Shown piece after piece: positions 38,098-46,504 of a stretch of DNA of 64,000 bases. Below the pieces are notes generated by a model that was given only the letters and a program-made list of their open reading frames with translations, did no database searches and was not told where the DNA came from. Made by a program: the position numbers and the translations under genes. Every line of letters begins with the position of its first letter. Position 1 is the stretch's first letter. The stretch covers positions 176,661 through 240,660 of the forward strand of contig CAVOZJ010000024.1 in assembly GCA_963700885.1 (NCBI GenBank), read 5' to 3'. Source of the DNA: Anderseniella sp963700885. Its GTDB lineage: Bacteria; Pseudomonadota; Alphaproteobacteria; Rhizobiales; Aestuariivirgaceae.

Positions 38098-38478
38098 ATG
38101 ACAATGTTTCTTTATGCAGCCATTGGCGGTGCGCTGGGTGCGGCCGCGCGCTACGGCGTGAACTTGACAGCACCAAAACTGTTGGGTCACGGATTTCCAT
38201 GGGCGACCATGATCGTCAATGTCAGCGGTTCCTTCGTCATGGGATTACTCATTACGGTTATGGCGCTTGCCTGGAGTACCAGTCAGGAGATGCGGGTGTT
38301 TCTGGCGACTGGCGTGCTCGGTGGGTTCACGACGTTCTCCGCATTTTCACTGGATTTCGTGACCCTTTATGAACGCAAGGAGTATGGCCTGGCGTTCGGC
38401 TATGCCGGAAGCTCAGTTGTGATGTCGCTGGTCGCAGTATTTGCCGGTTTGTATCTGGCAAGAACGGTTTTCCATTGA
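38098..38478 (+). CDS. crcB: Fluoride ion channel CrcB/Fluc
   Basis: This 126-residue membrane protein has four hydrophobic helices and exports fluoride as a dual-topology dimer. GGALGAAARYGVNL (residues 8-21), the NVSGSFVMGLL segment (with the pore Asn) and GVLGGFTTFSAFSLD (central sodium/phenylalanine-box motif) are diagnostic. No fluoride riboswitch is recognisable in the 81-base leader. Its stop overlaps the TTG start of the pseudouridine synthase gene. Confidence 0.95.
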   Translation: MTMFLYAAIGGALGAAARYGVNLTAPKLLGHGFPWATMIVNVSGSFVMGLLITVMALAWSTSQEMRVFLATGVLGGFTTFSAFSLDFVTLYERKEYGLAFGYAGSSVVMSLVAVFAGLYLARTVFH

Positions 38479-39497
38479 GTGGCGTCAAACAGATTTCGGT
38501 CAGGGGCGACGAGGATGGCATGCGGCTGGACCGCTGGTTCATGGTGCATTTTCCACAAGTGACGCACGGCAGATTGTCGAAACTGCTGCGCACGGGCCAG
38601 ATTCGGGTGGACGGCGGCCGGGTGAGGGCCAATGAAAGGCTTTTGCCGGGTCAGACAGTCCGGGTTCCTCCCATAAATCCTGAACCGACCGCCCATCAGG
38701 ATGCTCCGGCACCGCAAAAACCTCTCAGCGCCCACGACAGGGCGTTTTTCCAGTCTCTGGTGTTGTTTGAAGACAAGCATTTGTATGTGCTCAACAAGCC
38801 GTCCGGCCTGGCGGTGCAGGGCGGGTCGCGTACGGCCAGGCACATTGATGGCCTGTTGCAGGGTCTGGCGGCGGACTTGTATGACCGTCCCCGGCTGGTG
38901 CATCGGCTTGACCGCGATACCTCGGGCGTTCTGGTGATCGCCAAGACACGATCCATGGCAACGTCACTTGGCAAACTGTTCCAGACCCGTTCGGTACGCA
39001 AGATTTACTGGGCATTGGTTTCCGGTGTGCCGCGGCCGGAACAGGGGTTGATTGACAAACCGCTTGTCAAGTCGGGTGGACCGGGAAATGAAAAAATGCA
39101 GGTTGCCAGAAACCTGAAACAGGATGGCGCCCAGAAATCCATGACGCACTACGCGGTGATCGACAAGGCCGCGCCTTCTGTTGCGTGGGTCTCGCTGAAA
39201 CCGGTGACGGGACGGCAGCATCAGTTGCGTGTCCACATGCAGATGATCGATCACCCGATTATTGGTGATCCGAAGTACGGACATCTGGAGCCTGATGGCA
39301 GTGGAGAAAAAAGGGATGAGGGTTTTGCCCACAAGCTCCATCTGCATGCTCGCCGGGTTTCCTTTCCGCATCCGAAAGGTGGCACAGTGGACGTGACTGC
39401 GCCCGTGCCAGGCCACATGCGCGACAGCATGATCACCTGCGGCTTTGATCCGGAACGGTATGACGTGCCCGAAGCGGGTGAGGAAATCGACGCGTGA
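38475..39497 (+). CDS. rluC: RluA-family 23S rRNA pseudouridine synthase (RluC-like)
   Basis: This 340-residue protein has an N-terminal S4 RNA-binding domain (RLDRWFMVHFP...LLRTGQIRVDGGRVRANERL, residues 16-55) and a catalytic domain with PRLVHRLDRDTSGVLVIAKT (near 138-158; the Asp in HRLDRDTSG is the nucleophile). GRQHQLRVHM near residue 245 is also conserved. It isomerises U to pseudouridine in 23S rRNA. The start is TTG, overlapping the crcB stop, giving MSGVKQISVRGDEDGMRLDRWF, typical of alphaproteobacterial relatives. Confidence 0.92.
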   Translation: MSGVKQISVRGDEDGMRLDRWFMVHFPQVTHGRLSKLLRTGQIRVDGGRVRANERLLPGQTVRVPPINPEPTAHQDAPAPQKPLSAHDRAFFQSLVLFEDKHLYVLNKPSGLAVQGGSRTARHIDGLLQGLAADLYDRPRLVHRLDRDTSGVLVIAKTRSMATSLGKLFQTRSVRKIYWALVSGVPRPEQGLIDKPLVKSGGPGNEKMQVARNLKQDGAQKSMTHYAVIDKAAPSVAWVSLKPVTGRQHQLRVHMQMIDHPIIGDPKYGHLEPDGSGEKRDEGFAHKLHLHARRVSFPHPKGGTVDVTAPVPGHMRDSMITCGFDPERYDVPEAGEEIDA

Positions 39498-40165
39498 AGC
39501 TGATTGTATTTGATTGCGATGGCACGCTGGTGGACAGTCAGCACGGTATCGTTCATTCCATGCAGCGGGCTTATGAAGAGGTTGGCATCGAATGGCCGGG
39601 ACGTGAAGCCACTATGTCCATTGTCGGCCTGTCATTGATTGAAGCCATGCAGCGCATGGTTCCGGCGCTGAATGAGGCAACCCATGTTGCCCTGGCAGAA
39701 GCCTACAGGAGTACTTTCAAGGCGGCCCGTCTGGAGCAGATGCACGAAGAACCGCTGTATGACGGGTGCCGCGACGTCCTGAACAGGTTTCACGCCATGG
39801 ATGATGTGATCATGGCGATTGCGACCGGAAAATCTCAACGCGGTGTAAAGGCCTTGATTGATCGCGAAGGTTTGCACGGCTATTTTGCGTCAATCCAGAC
39901 GGCGGACGATGCGCCGTCAAAACCTCATCCGGCGATGATTCATCAGGCGGTTTCGGAGACCGGCGCCACGTTGGACCAAACGGTCATGGTTGGTGACACA
40001 ACTTATGACATGGCCATGGCGCGCAATGCCGGGGTTGGGGCCATTGGTGTGGCCTGGGGTTACCATCCAGCCGAGCATCTGGTTACGTCTGGTGCGCATG
40101 ATATATTGCAACATTACAATCAGTTGGAAGCGTCAGTTGACAGGTATTTGAGTGTTACTGCATGA
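39494..40165 (+). CDS. HAD-superfamily phosphatase (phosphoglycolate phosphatase-like)
   Basis: This 223-residue hydrolase shows motif I IVFDCDGTLVDS (residues 4-15, nucleophile Asp8), motif II AIATGKS near 114, the Lys in SKPHPAMI near 139 and motif IV MVGDTTYDMAMARNAG near 161, with a helical cap after motif I. It belongs to the Gph-like subfamily; the natural substrate is not certain. The GTG start overlaps the rluC stop by four bases and its stop overlaps the atp12 start, so crcB-rluC-HAD-atp12 read as one operon. Confidence 0.9.
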   Translation: MKLIVFDCDGTLVDSQHGIVHSMQRAYEEVGIEWPGREATMSIVGLSLIEAMQRMVPALNEATHVALAEAYRSTFKAARLEQMHEEPLYDGCRDVLNRFHAMDDVIMAIATGKSQRGVKALIDREGLHGYFASIQTADDAPSKPHPAMIHQAVSETGATLDQTVMVGDTTYDMAMARNAGVGAIGVAWGYHPAEHLVTSGAHDILQHYNQLEASVDRYLSVTA

Positions 40166-40914
40166 GCGAAACCGAAGATGAGCGCGCAACCCGGCTACTG
40201 ACTGCTCGCATCGACCGAAATTTGCCCAGGCGCTTCTACAAGACAGTGACCATTGGTGAAACTGACAGCGGATACGATATTCGGCTTGATGACAGGGTCG
40301 TCAGAACGCCACTGAAGCGCGATTTTGCAGTACCATCGCGTGAGATGGCCCAGGCGATCGCCGTTGAGTGGGAAGAGCAGCAAACCCATATAAATCCGGC
40401 CACCATGATCGTTACCAGGCTGGCCAACACTGCAGTTGACCGGGTGCGTGACGATGAAATGAGAATTGTCGGAGAATTGACCGGTTTTGCGGCGAGTGAT
40501 CTGGTTTGTTATCGCGCAGGCTCACCGGAGCCGCTGGTCAAACGCCAGGCCCTGCACTGGGATCCGGTGCTGGACTGGATGAAATCCGCTCACGGGGTAC
40601 AGTTTGTTTGTGTCGAAGGCATCATCCATCACGCGCAGGCTGATACCGTGCTTGCCACTGTCTCGCAAGCGTTGCAGGCAGAGGACAACTTTCGCCTGAC
40701 TGCTATTCACAACATAACGACCCTGACGGGCTCCACCCTCATAGCGATGATGACCGCAGCAGGTGCTCTTTCAGGCGAGGCGGCATGGGCTGCAGCACAT
40801 GTCGATGAAGACTGGCAGATTGAACAGTGGGGTAGTGACGGCGAGGCTGAAGCCCGCCGCGCCATGCGGAAGCTTGATTTTGATGCGACCACGCGGTTTT
40901 TGCAGATGTGCTGA
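40162..40914 (+). CDS. ATP12 family F1-ATPase assembly chaperone
   Basis: This 250-residue protein resembles mitochondrial Atp12, the chaperone that holds the F1 alpha subunit during assembly. The N-terminal RRFYKTVTIGETDSGYDIRLDDRVVRTPLKRDFAVPS and the QAIAVEWEEQQTHINPATMIVTRLANTAVDRV block, plus GFAASDLVCYRAGSPEPLVKRQALHWDPVLDWM, are diagnostic. It is an alphaproteobacteria/mitochondria-specific family. It is translationally coupled to the preceding HAD gene by an ATGA overlap. Confidence 0.93.
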   Translation: MSETEDERATRLLTARIDRNLPRRFYKTVTIGETDSGYDIRLDDRVVRTPLKRDFAVPSREMAQAIAVEWEEQQTHINPATMIVTRLANTAVDRVRDDEMRIVGELTGFAASDLVCYRAGSPEPLVKRQALHWDPVLDWMKSAHGVQFVCVEGIIHHAQADTVLATVSQALQAEDNFRLTAIHNITTLTGSTLIAMMTAAGALSGEAAWAAAHVDEDWQIEQWGSDGEAEARRAMRKLDFDATTRFLQMC

Positions 40915-41037
40915 GCAACAACTATTATCGTGTAGTGCCGCACGGCGATGGAGGTATCACTTCAAGGTACAACTTGCCTTGAGCCGGACAAGTGATAGAA
41001 CGTTTACGGATTGGTCACTCAGGGCAGGGACTACGAC

Positions 41038-42570
41038 ATGCAGGACATTCTCGGACAACTTGAAAAGCGACGCGACGTGGCTAGGCTTGGCGGTGGTCAG
41101 AAGCGTATTGAAGCGCAACATCAAGCGCGGCAAGCTGACGGCGCGAGAACGCATAGACCTGTTGCTTGATGAAGGATCGTTCGAAGAGTTCGACATGTTT
41201 GTTGAACATCGCTGCACGGATTTCGGCATGCAGAACCAAAGATTCCCGGAGACGGCGTGGTAACCGGCTGGGGGACTGTCAATGGCCGTACCGTGTATCT
41301 GTTCGCGAAGGATTTCACCGTGTTTGGCGGGTCACTGTCAGAATCCCACGCCCAGAAAATTACCAAGATTCAAGACATGGCCTTGCAGAACCGTGCTCCG
41401 ATAATCGGTTTGTTTGATGCAGGTGGCGCACGCATCCAGGAGGGCGTGGCGGCGCTCGGCGGATACGGTGAAGTGTTTCAACGCAATGTGCTGGCCTCGG
41501 GCGTAATCCCCCAGATTTCAGTAATCATGGGTCCCTGTGCCGGTGGAGACGTTTATTCACCTGCCATGACCGATTTCATTTTCATGGTGAAGGATACGAG
41601 CTACATGTTCGTAACCGGACCGGACGTGGTCAAGACTGTTACCAACGAAACCGTGACAGCGGAAGATCTGGGCGGCGCATCCGTTCACACCGTGAAATCG
41701 TCGGTTGCCGACAAGGGATATGAAAATGACGTCGAGGCCCTGCTGCAGATGCGGCGCCTGATTGACTTCCTGCCCGCCTCCAATACCGAAGACGCACCTG
41801 ATGTGCCATCAGATGATGATGGCGAACGCCTGGACAAATCACTGGATACATTGATCCCGGACAATCCCAATCAGCCTTATGACATCAAGGAACTGATCCA
41901 CAAGACGGTGGACGAAAGTGATTTTTTCGAGATTCAGGAATCCCATGCCAAGAACATAGTGGTCGGATTCGCACGCGTTGAAGGTCATACAATTGGCATC
42001 ATCGCCAATCAACCGATGGTGCTGGCCGGTGTTCTGGATAGTGACGCCAGTCGCAAGGCAGCCCGGTTTGTCAGATTTTGCGATTGTTTCAATATACCAC
42101 TGGTGACATTTGTGGACGTGCCGGGCTTTCTTCCCGGAACAGCACAGGAATATGGCGGTCTGATCAAACACGGCGCCAAACTGTTGTTTGCCTATGCCGA
42201 AGCGACAGTGCCGAAAGTCACCGTGATTACCCGCAAGGCCTATGGCGGGGCATATGACGTGATGAGCTCGAAGCATATTCGCGGTGATGTAAACTATGCC
42301 TGGCCTACGGCTGAAATTGCGGTAATGGGACCGAAAGGCGCTGCCGAAATCATTTATCGCACTGAACTGGGCGACAAAGACAAGATCGCGCAACGTACCA
42401 GGGATTATGAGGCCCGTTTTGCAAACCCGTTTGTGGCAGCAGAACGTGGTTATATTGACGAAGTCATCATGCCCAATTCAACGCGCAAACGGATATCCCG
42501 CGCATTGAACATGCTGCGAAACAAACAGGTCGAGAACCCCTGGAAGAAACACGACAATATTCCACTGTGA
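41038..42570 (+). pseudogene. pccB: Propionyl-CoA carboxylase beta chain, with two compensating frameshifts
   Basis: This carboxyltransferase subunit moves CO2 from biotin to propionyl-CoA; a product of the normal 510-residue length is implied. From the ATG at 41038 the first 28 codons are normal (MQDILGQLEKRRDVARLGGGQKRIEAQH). An extra base near 41119-41122 moves the reading into frame +1, where RGKLTARERIDLLLDEGSFEEFDMF and TDFGMQN are clear. A missing base near 41233-41240 restores the original frame at KIPGDGVVTGWGTVNGR, and the rest (41257-42570) is intact with DAGGARIQEGVAALGGYGEVF and GPCAGGDVYSPAMTDF. Its partner pccA is at 49020. Two indels that cancel suggest sequence error. Confidence 0.85.
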
Positions 42571-42735
42571 ATTGTTGCCATCCGGCCGCTGCCGTTGGGC
42601 AAACTGATGCATAAATGTCACACTTTTGAAAAATCTGCGCTGCATCGGGAACTTTGATTTGACCAGCATTGCATGACGGTGGTGTGATTGTTGTAGTGAC
42701 CGGCTCTGTTTTTCAAACAAGGGGTATGATTTCAG

Positions 42736-43140
42736 ATGGAAGTTCAGAAGTTTGTTCGAAGTGCATTTGCGGGCATGTTTGTATCAGCAGTTGTTGTGGC
42801 AATCAGTTTGCCGACCGGCATGGTTCAGCCGGCCAGTGCCGCTTCCATTTACGACTCCGGTTTTGAACGCAAAATCAAGATGACCAAGAGTCAGCGCAGC
42901 AAGGTGCGCCAGATCATGCGCAAGTCAAACAGCCGTTTCAACAAGATCTTCCGCCAATACGGTATTCGCAAGTCCGCCAGGCCAGACATGTCATTGCTGA
43001 TGAAGGCCAGTGGCCCATTGCAATCGGCAGCGCGGGATGAACGAAATGCGTTGGCCAAGGTGTTTACACCAACCCAATTGCAGGAATACGACAAGATCAC
43101 GCGTATGACCGAGGACAAGATTGTTCGCGCTGCAAAGTAA
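42736..43140 (+). CDS. Small secreted protein, Spy/LTXXQ-like
   Basis: This 134-residue protein has a signal peptide (residues 1-35, ending PASA) and a basic, all-helical mature part. MTKSQRSKVRQIMRKSNSRFNKIFRQYG and AKVFTPTQLQEYDKITRMTED resemble the LTxxQ helical-hairpin fold of Spy/CpxP periplasmic chaperone and metal-sensor proteins. That relationship is weak. It sits alone, 165 bases after pccB, on the opposite strand to the yjbR-type gene. Confidence 0.65.
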   Translation: MEVQKFVRSAFAGMFVSAVVVAISLPTGMVQPASAASIYDSGFERKIKMTKSQRSKVRQIMRKSNSRFNKIFRQYGIRKSARPDMSLLMKASGPLQSAARDERNALAKVFTPTQLQEYDKITRMTEDKIVRAAK

Positions 43141-43146
43141 TCGGGC

Positions 43147-43526
43147 TCAGATGGCGGTGCCCACGCCGAGGTCCGTTGCCGTTTTTTTGTCAGTCCGGAA
43201 GCGACTATCCTGTGTGACTGTGCGATGTAGTCCCGCAAACCGTTGTCATCAAGACCCGGACTGGCATAGTGCTGGATCCACTTCATGCCCCGCGATGCGA
43301 GATATGGGGCAGGCCGCAGACCAGGCTGTTCCTTCAAGATTTCATAGGCAAGTTCAGAAACTTTGAACGTAACAGCAAAATCATTGCCCTTGCTCCAACC
43401 CGCAATGGCGAAGACCTTGCCTCCAACCTTCCAGACGTGGGCGCCACCCCATTGCACAACATGGGTTGTTGCAGTTAGGGAGGCGCAATAGGAGTTGTAG
43501 TCTTCAAGTGTCATCTGTCCGGTCAT
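43147..43526 (-). pseudogene. MmcQ/YjbR family protein with a homopolymer frameshift near the C terminus
   Basis: The first 110 residues are a standard YjbR fold (TTHVVQWGGAHVWKVGGKVFAIAGW, FAVTFKVSELAYEILKEQPGLRPAPYLASRGMKWIQHY), a DNA-binding-like domain of unknown role. At LTKK the plus strand has a run of seven T (43182-43188). As written, the frame goes on past the normal end and crosses the whole of the neighbouring gene to 42891. With eight, it would end TATDLGVGTAI at the stop 43147-43149, close to the family's usual length of about 118-125. Start could also be the Met four codons later (43514). Confidence 0.75.
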
Positions 43527-43627
43527 GCATTACGTTTGTTCTGCCATCAAAATCTGCCACGTTTTACGGCTGACTGCACGGGATCGCCATCATAGCCGAG
43601 TCAAATCACAAGGGTATCCATGATCGC

Positions 43628-44962
43628 TCAGACGAGTTCACCGATCAGGTCGTATTCTTCGGCATCGACTATTCTTGCGCGCACCATGTCACCGGGTTTC
43701 AGACCGGTTTCACCGGGCACAAACACATTGCCGTCAATCTCGGGGGCGTCCCATACCGAACGGCCAATGGCTTCGCCTTCATCAAGGTCTACTTCATCAA
43801 TCAGGACCTCAATTTCGCGTCCGACCTTGCCGGCCATGATGTTTGCCGATACTTCCAACTGCGCTGCCATGAAGCGATGCCAACGTTCGTCCATCACTTC
43901 AGGCGCAACGGCGCCCGGAAGTTCATTGGCCTTTGCGCCGTCCACGTGTTCGTATTTGAAGCAGCCTGCGCGTTCGATCCGGGCTGCGCGCATCCACTCA
44001 AGAAGATATTTGAAATCTTCCTCCGTTTCCCCTGGAAAACCGACAATGAAAGTGGAACGGATGGCGAGGTGGGGGCAGGTTTCACGCCATTTGCAAATGC
44101 GCTCCAGCACCTTTTCCTGATTTGCGGGGCGGCGCATTTTTTTCAATACTTCGGGCGCTGCATGCTGAAATGGAATGTCGAGATATGGCAGGATCTTGCC
44201 ATCGGCCATCAGTTCGATTACCTCATCGACATGCGGGTAGGGATACACATAATGCATCCTGATCCACGCTCCGAGATCTCCCAATTCCCGGGCCATGTCG
44301 ATGAATTTCGCTTTCACGTCACGGCCGCGATACTTGCTGTGCGCATATTTTATGTCCACACCGTACGCTGATGTGTCCTGACTGATAACCAGCAATTCCT
44401 TTGTGCCGGCCTTCACCAGGCGCTCGGCTTCGTACAACACCGATGCCATCGGGCGTGATACCAGGTCACCGCGCAGGGAGGGAATGATGCAGAACGAACA
44501 GCGGTTGTTGCAGCCTTCGGAAATTTTCAGGTAGGCGTAGTGGCCGGGCGTCAGGCGCAGTCCATGATCCGGGACCAGGTCGAACTTCGGGTCATGGGCA
44601 GGTGGTACTGCGTCATGCACCGCGCCCACAACGGCTGCGTACTGATGAGGGCCGGTTACGGCCAGAACTTGCGGGTGGGCGGCTTGAATGGCTTCGGCGT
44701 CGTTGCCCATGCAGCCGGTGACAATGACCCTGCCGTTCTCCTTCACTGCTTCGCCGATTGCGGCAAGGCTTTCCGCCTTGGCGGAATCAAGGAAACCGCA
44801 AGTATTCACGATCACTGCGTCTGCGCCTGCATAGTCCGGCGAGATCACGTAGCCTTCCGCGCGGAGCTGGGTGAGGATGCGTTCGGAGTCCACCAGGGCC
44901 TTGGGGCACCCGAGGGATACGAGGCCTATGGTCGGAACAGCAGGTGGTATCATCTTGTCCAT
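43628..44962 (-). CDS. rimO: Ribosomal protein S12 methylthiotransferase RimO
   Basis: This 444-residue radical-SAM enzyme adds a methylthio group to Asp88 of ribosomal protein S12. The N-terminal UPF0004 domain has three cluster cysteines (near C19, C55 and C84: VSLGCPKALVDSERI, VNTCGF, TGCMG). The radical-SAM CxxxCxxC motif is at 151-158 (EGCNNRCSFC), and a C-terminal TRAM domain closes the protein (GREIEVLIDEVD.. to the end). It follows tauD by 45 bases on the same strand. Its substrate S12 is encoded at 10435 in this window. Confidence 0.95.
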   Translation of the reverse strand: MDKMIPPAVPTIGLVSLGCPKALVDSERILTQLRAEGYVISPDYAGADAVIVNTCGFLDSAKAESLAAIGEAVKENGRVIVTGCMGNDAEAIQAAHPQVLAVTGPHQYAAVVGAVHDAVPPAHDPKFDLVPDHGLRLTPGHYAYLKISEGCNNRCSFCIIPSLRGDLVSRPMASVLYEAERLVKAGTKELLVISQDTSAYGVDIKYAHSKYRGRDVKAKFIDMARELGDLGAWIRMHYVYPYPHVDEVIELMADGKILPYLDIPFQHAAPEVLKKMRRPANQEKVLERICKWRETCPHLAIRSTFIVGFPGETEEDFKYLLEWMRAARIERAGCFKYEHVDGAKANELPGAVAPEVMDERWHRFMAAQLEVSANIMAGKVGREIEVLIDEVDLDEGEAIGRSVWDAPEIDGNVFVPGETGLKPGDMVRARIVDAEEYDLIGELV

Positions 44963-45007
44963 GGGCGCGGTGTGCGGCAGAAGCTGGCTGCGGTCAAGGA
45001 ATTTGAT

Positions 45008-45913
45008 CTATTCTGCGGCTGCGGCCACTGTTTCTCCTGGGCCCGCGGCCAATTCGCGTGGCGACAAACCGGCATATGCCGTCCGGTACATCAGCCGTTC
45101 GTGACCGTGATAGTCATTTACCGCGTAGTGCTGCGTAGCGAGGTTGTCCCAGACAGCCACGGTACCCGGCGCCCATGAGTAGCGGACACAGAACTCCGGC
45201 CTTGTGACGTGACGTTGTATCTGGTCGAGCAGGGGCGCACTTTCGGCCTCGCTCATCCCGTCGAGGCGTGTGACATAGGTCGGGTTCAGATACAACATCC
45301 GGCGGCCCGTTACGGGGTTGCGAAGTACGGCAGGATGTTTCCGCTCCTCATCTGCCGTTGGGTCTCCGCGGGACATTTTGATGCCGGCACCAGACTGCTC
45401 CCTGATTGGCGGCGCCCACTTGACGCCATATGGTTTGCCTACATGGATTGCGTTACGACCCAGCAACAATTGCTGTAAGGGGCCTGGAAGAGCGTCCCAT
45501 GCTGCCGCCTGGCTGGCCCACAATGTGTCTCCGCCATATGGTGGCAGAGTGTGGGCGCTGAGAACAGACCCGGAAGGCGGTAGCTCAAGGAAGCTGAAAT
45601 CCGAGTGCCAATCACCTCCGAATACGCCGCCTTTTTCGTCGGCCCCCTTATACACCCGGATGACCTCCGGTTCGTCCTCCATCGGCGTCACGTAGGGCAA
45701 CTGCAATGCTGGTCCAAAAATTCCGGTAAACGCCTTCTGCTGCTGCAGGTTCAGATTCTGACCTGGAAAGAACATGACATGGTGTTGTTCCAGCATACTT
45801 TTCAATGTGCCCGCGGTGTCTCTGGAAATCGGCCTGCTCAAGTCAATACCGGTTATTTCTGCGCCTATATTGCCGGTCAGTTTTCGGAAAGCGATTGCAT
45901 TCTCAGTGGTCAT
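45008..45913 (-). CDS. TauD/TfdA-family iron(II)/2-oxoglutarate dioxygenase
   Basis: This 301-residue enzyme has the facial-triad HxD (GDWHSDFSF, His near 101) and the distal His region (NLATQHYAVNDYHGHERLMYRTAY near 260), with the 2-oxoglutarate-binding Arg in HERLMYR. The family includes taurine, alkylsulfate and 2,4-D dioxygenases; the substrate cannot be fixed here. The start overlaps the cueR stop by four bases (ATGA), so the two are translationally coupled, an unusual partner for a copper regulator. An Ala-rich C terminus (ETVAAAAE) ends it. Confidence 0.88.
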   Translation of the reverse strand: MTTENAIAFRKLTGNIGAEITGIDLSRPISRDTAGTLKSMLEQHHVMFFPGQNLNLQQQKAFTGIFGPALQLPYVTPMEDEPEVIRVYKGADEKGGVFGGDWHSDFSFLELPPSGSVLSAHTLPPYGGDTLWASQAAAWDALPGPLQQLLLGRNAIHVGKPYGVKWAPPIREQSGAGIKMSRGDPTADEERKHPAVLRNPVTGRRMLYLNPTYVTRLDGMSEAESAPLLDQIQRHVTRPEFCVRYSWAPGTVAVWDNLATQHYAVNDYHGHERLMYRTAYAGLSPRELAAGPGETVAAAAE

Positions 45914-46296
45914 TTTGACAGTCCCGACAGTATTGGACAGTCAGCCCGATCATCTCCGTGGCAAGATCTGGCCAGTCGTGAAAGTTCATCGTGCAGCGCT
46001 TGCAGTTCGGCCATCTTGAGTTCGATTTCGCTGATGCGCTGCAGTGCCATGCGCTTCACATCGCGACTGGACCTGTCGCGATCTTCGTACAATCCCAACA
46101 GTTCACGGCATTCCTCGACGGTGAAGCCAAATGACCTCGCGCTGCGCACAAAGCGCAACTTGTTCAGCTCAACTCCGGTATAAATACGATAACCCGCACT
46201 TGACCGCCCCGAGGGTGTCACCAGTCCGATGTCGGCGTAATAGCGTACCGTCTTCGTCGGCAGATCCGCCTGTTTGGCAATTGCACCGATATTCAT
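45910..46296 (-). CDS. cueR: MerR-family regulator, CueR-type (copper-responsive)
   Basis: This 128-residue regulator has an N-terminal MerR winged helix (MNIGAIAKQADLPTKTVRYYADIGLV) and a long dimer helix. The C-terminal metal loop reads SCHGDDRADCPIL, with Cys112 and Cys120 at the same residue numbers and spacing as the copper ligands of E. coli CueR. That strongly predicts sensing of Cu(I), Ag(I) or Au(I). No copper ATPase or oxidase gene is adjacent; it heads a cueR-tauD-rimO series. The start is the ATG at 46296, just downstream of a CueR-type operator. Confidence 0.9.
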   Translation of the reverse strand: MNIGAIAKQADLPTKTVRYYADIGLVTPSGRSSAGYRIYTGVELNKLRFVRSARSFGFTVEECRELLGLYEDRDRSSRDVKRMALQRISEIELKMAELQALHDELSRLARSCHGDDRADCPILSGLSK

Positions 46297-46315
46297 TCTG
46301 GCAACATCTCCTGGC

Positions 46316-46332
46316 CTTCCAGTTGCTGGAAG
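46316..46332. promoter_or_regulatory. CueR-type operator
   Basis: A perfect 7+3+7 palindrome, CTTCCAG-TTG-CTGGAAG, lies 20 bases upstream of the cueR start codon. It closely matches the known CueR/MerR-family operator (CCTTCC..GGAAGG around a short centre). Flanking -35/-10 hexamers are weak on both strands (for the plus direction, CTGGCC and TACAGC with a 19-base spacer), so the direction of control is not decided. Autoregulation of cueR-tauD-rimO is the simplest reading. Confidence 0.65.
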
Positions 46333-46504
46333 CATTACAGCACATGTATCAGTCGTCAACTGGCGTTGCAGGACCCGGGATGAAAATGGCACCTGGGACC
46401 ATAATGCGAGGCAGGCACACAACAGTGAATTTCCACCCTGTCAGAAACCGCAGATGGGACTATGCTGGTAGTTTCAGTTCAGCTTTCCGCGCGGGGAGAA
46501 TTGC

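Noticed and set aside
38017..38190. Longer N terminus for the TetR protein
   Set aside because: It overlaps crcB on the other strand, is rich in Cys and His without a pattern, and the ATG at 38016 gives the normal start.
40763..41037. Open frame running from inside atp12 into pccB
   Set aside because: The part before 41038 has no likeness to any protein; only the portion after 41122 is PccB, because of the frameshift.
42891..43146. C-terminal extension of the YjbR-type protein to 211 residues
   Set aside because: It arises from a seven-base homopolymer and runs over a well-formed gene on the other strand; with one more base the protein stops at its usual length.
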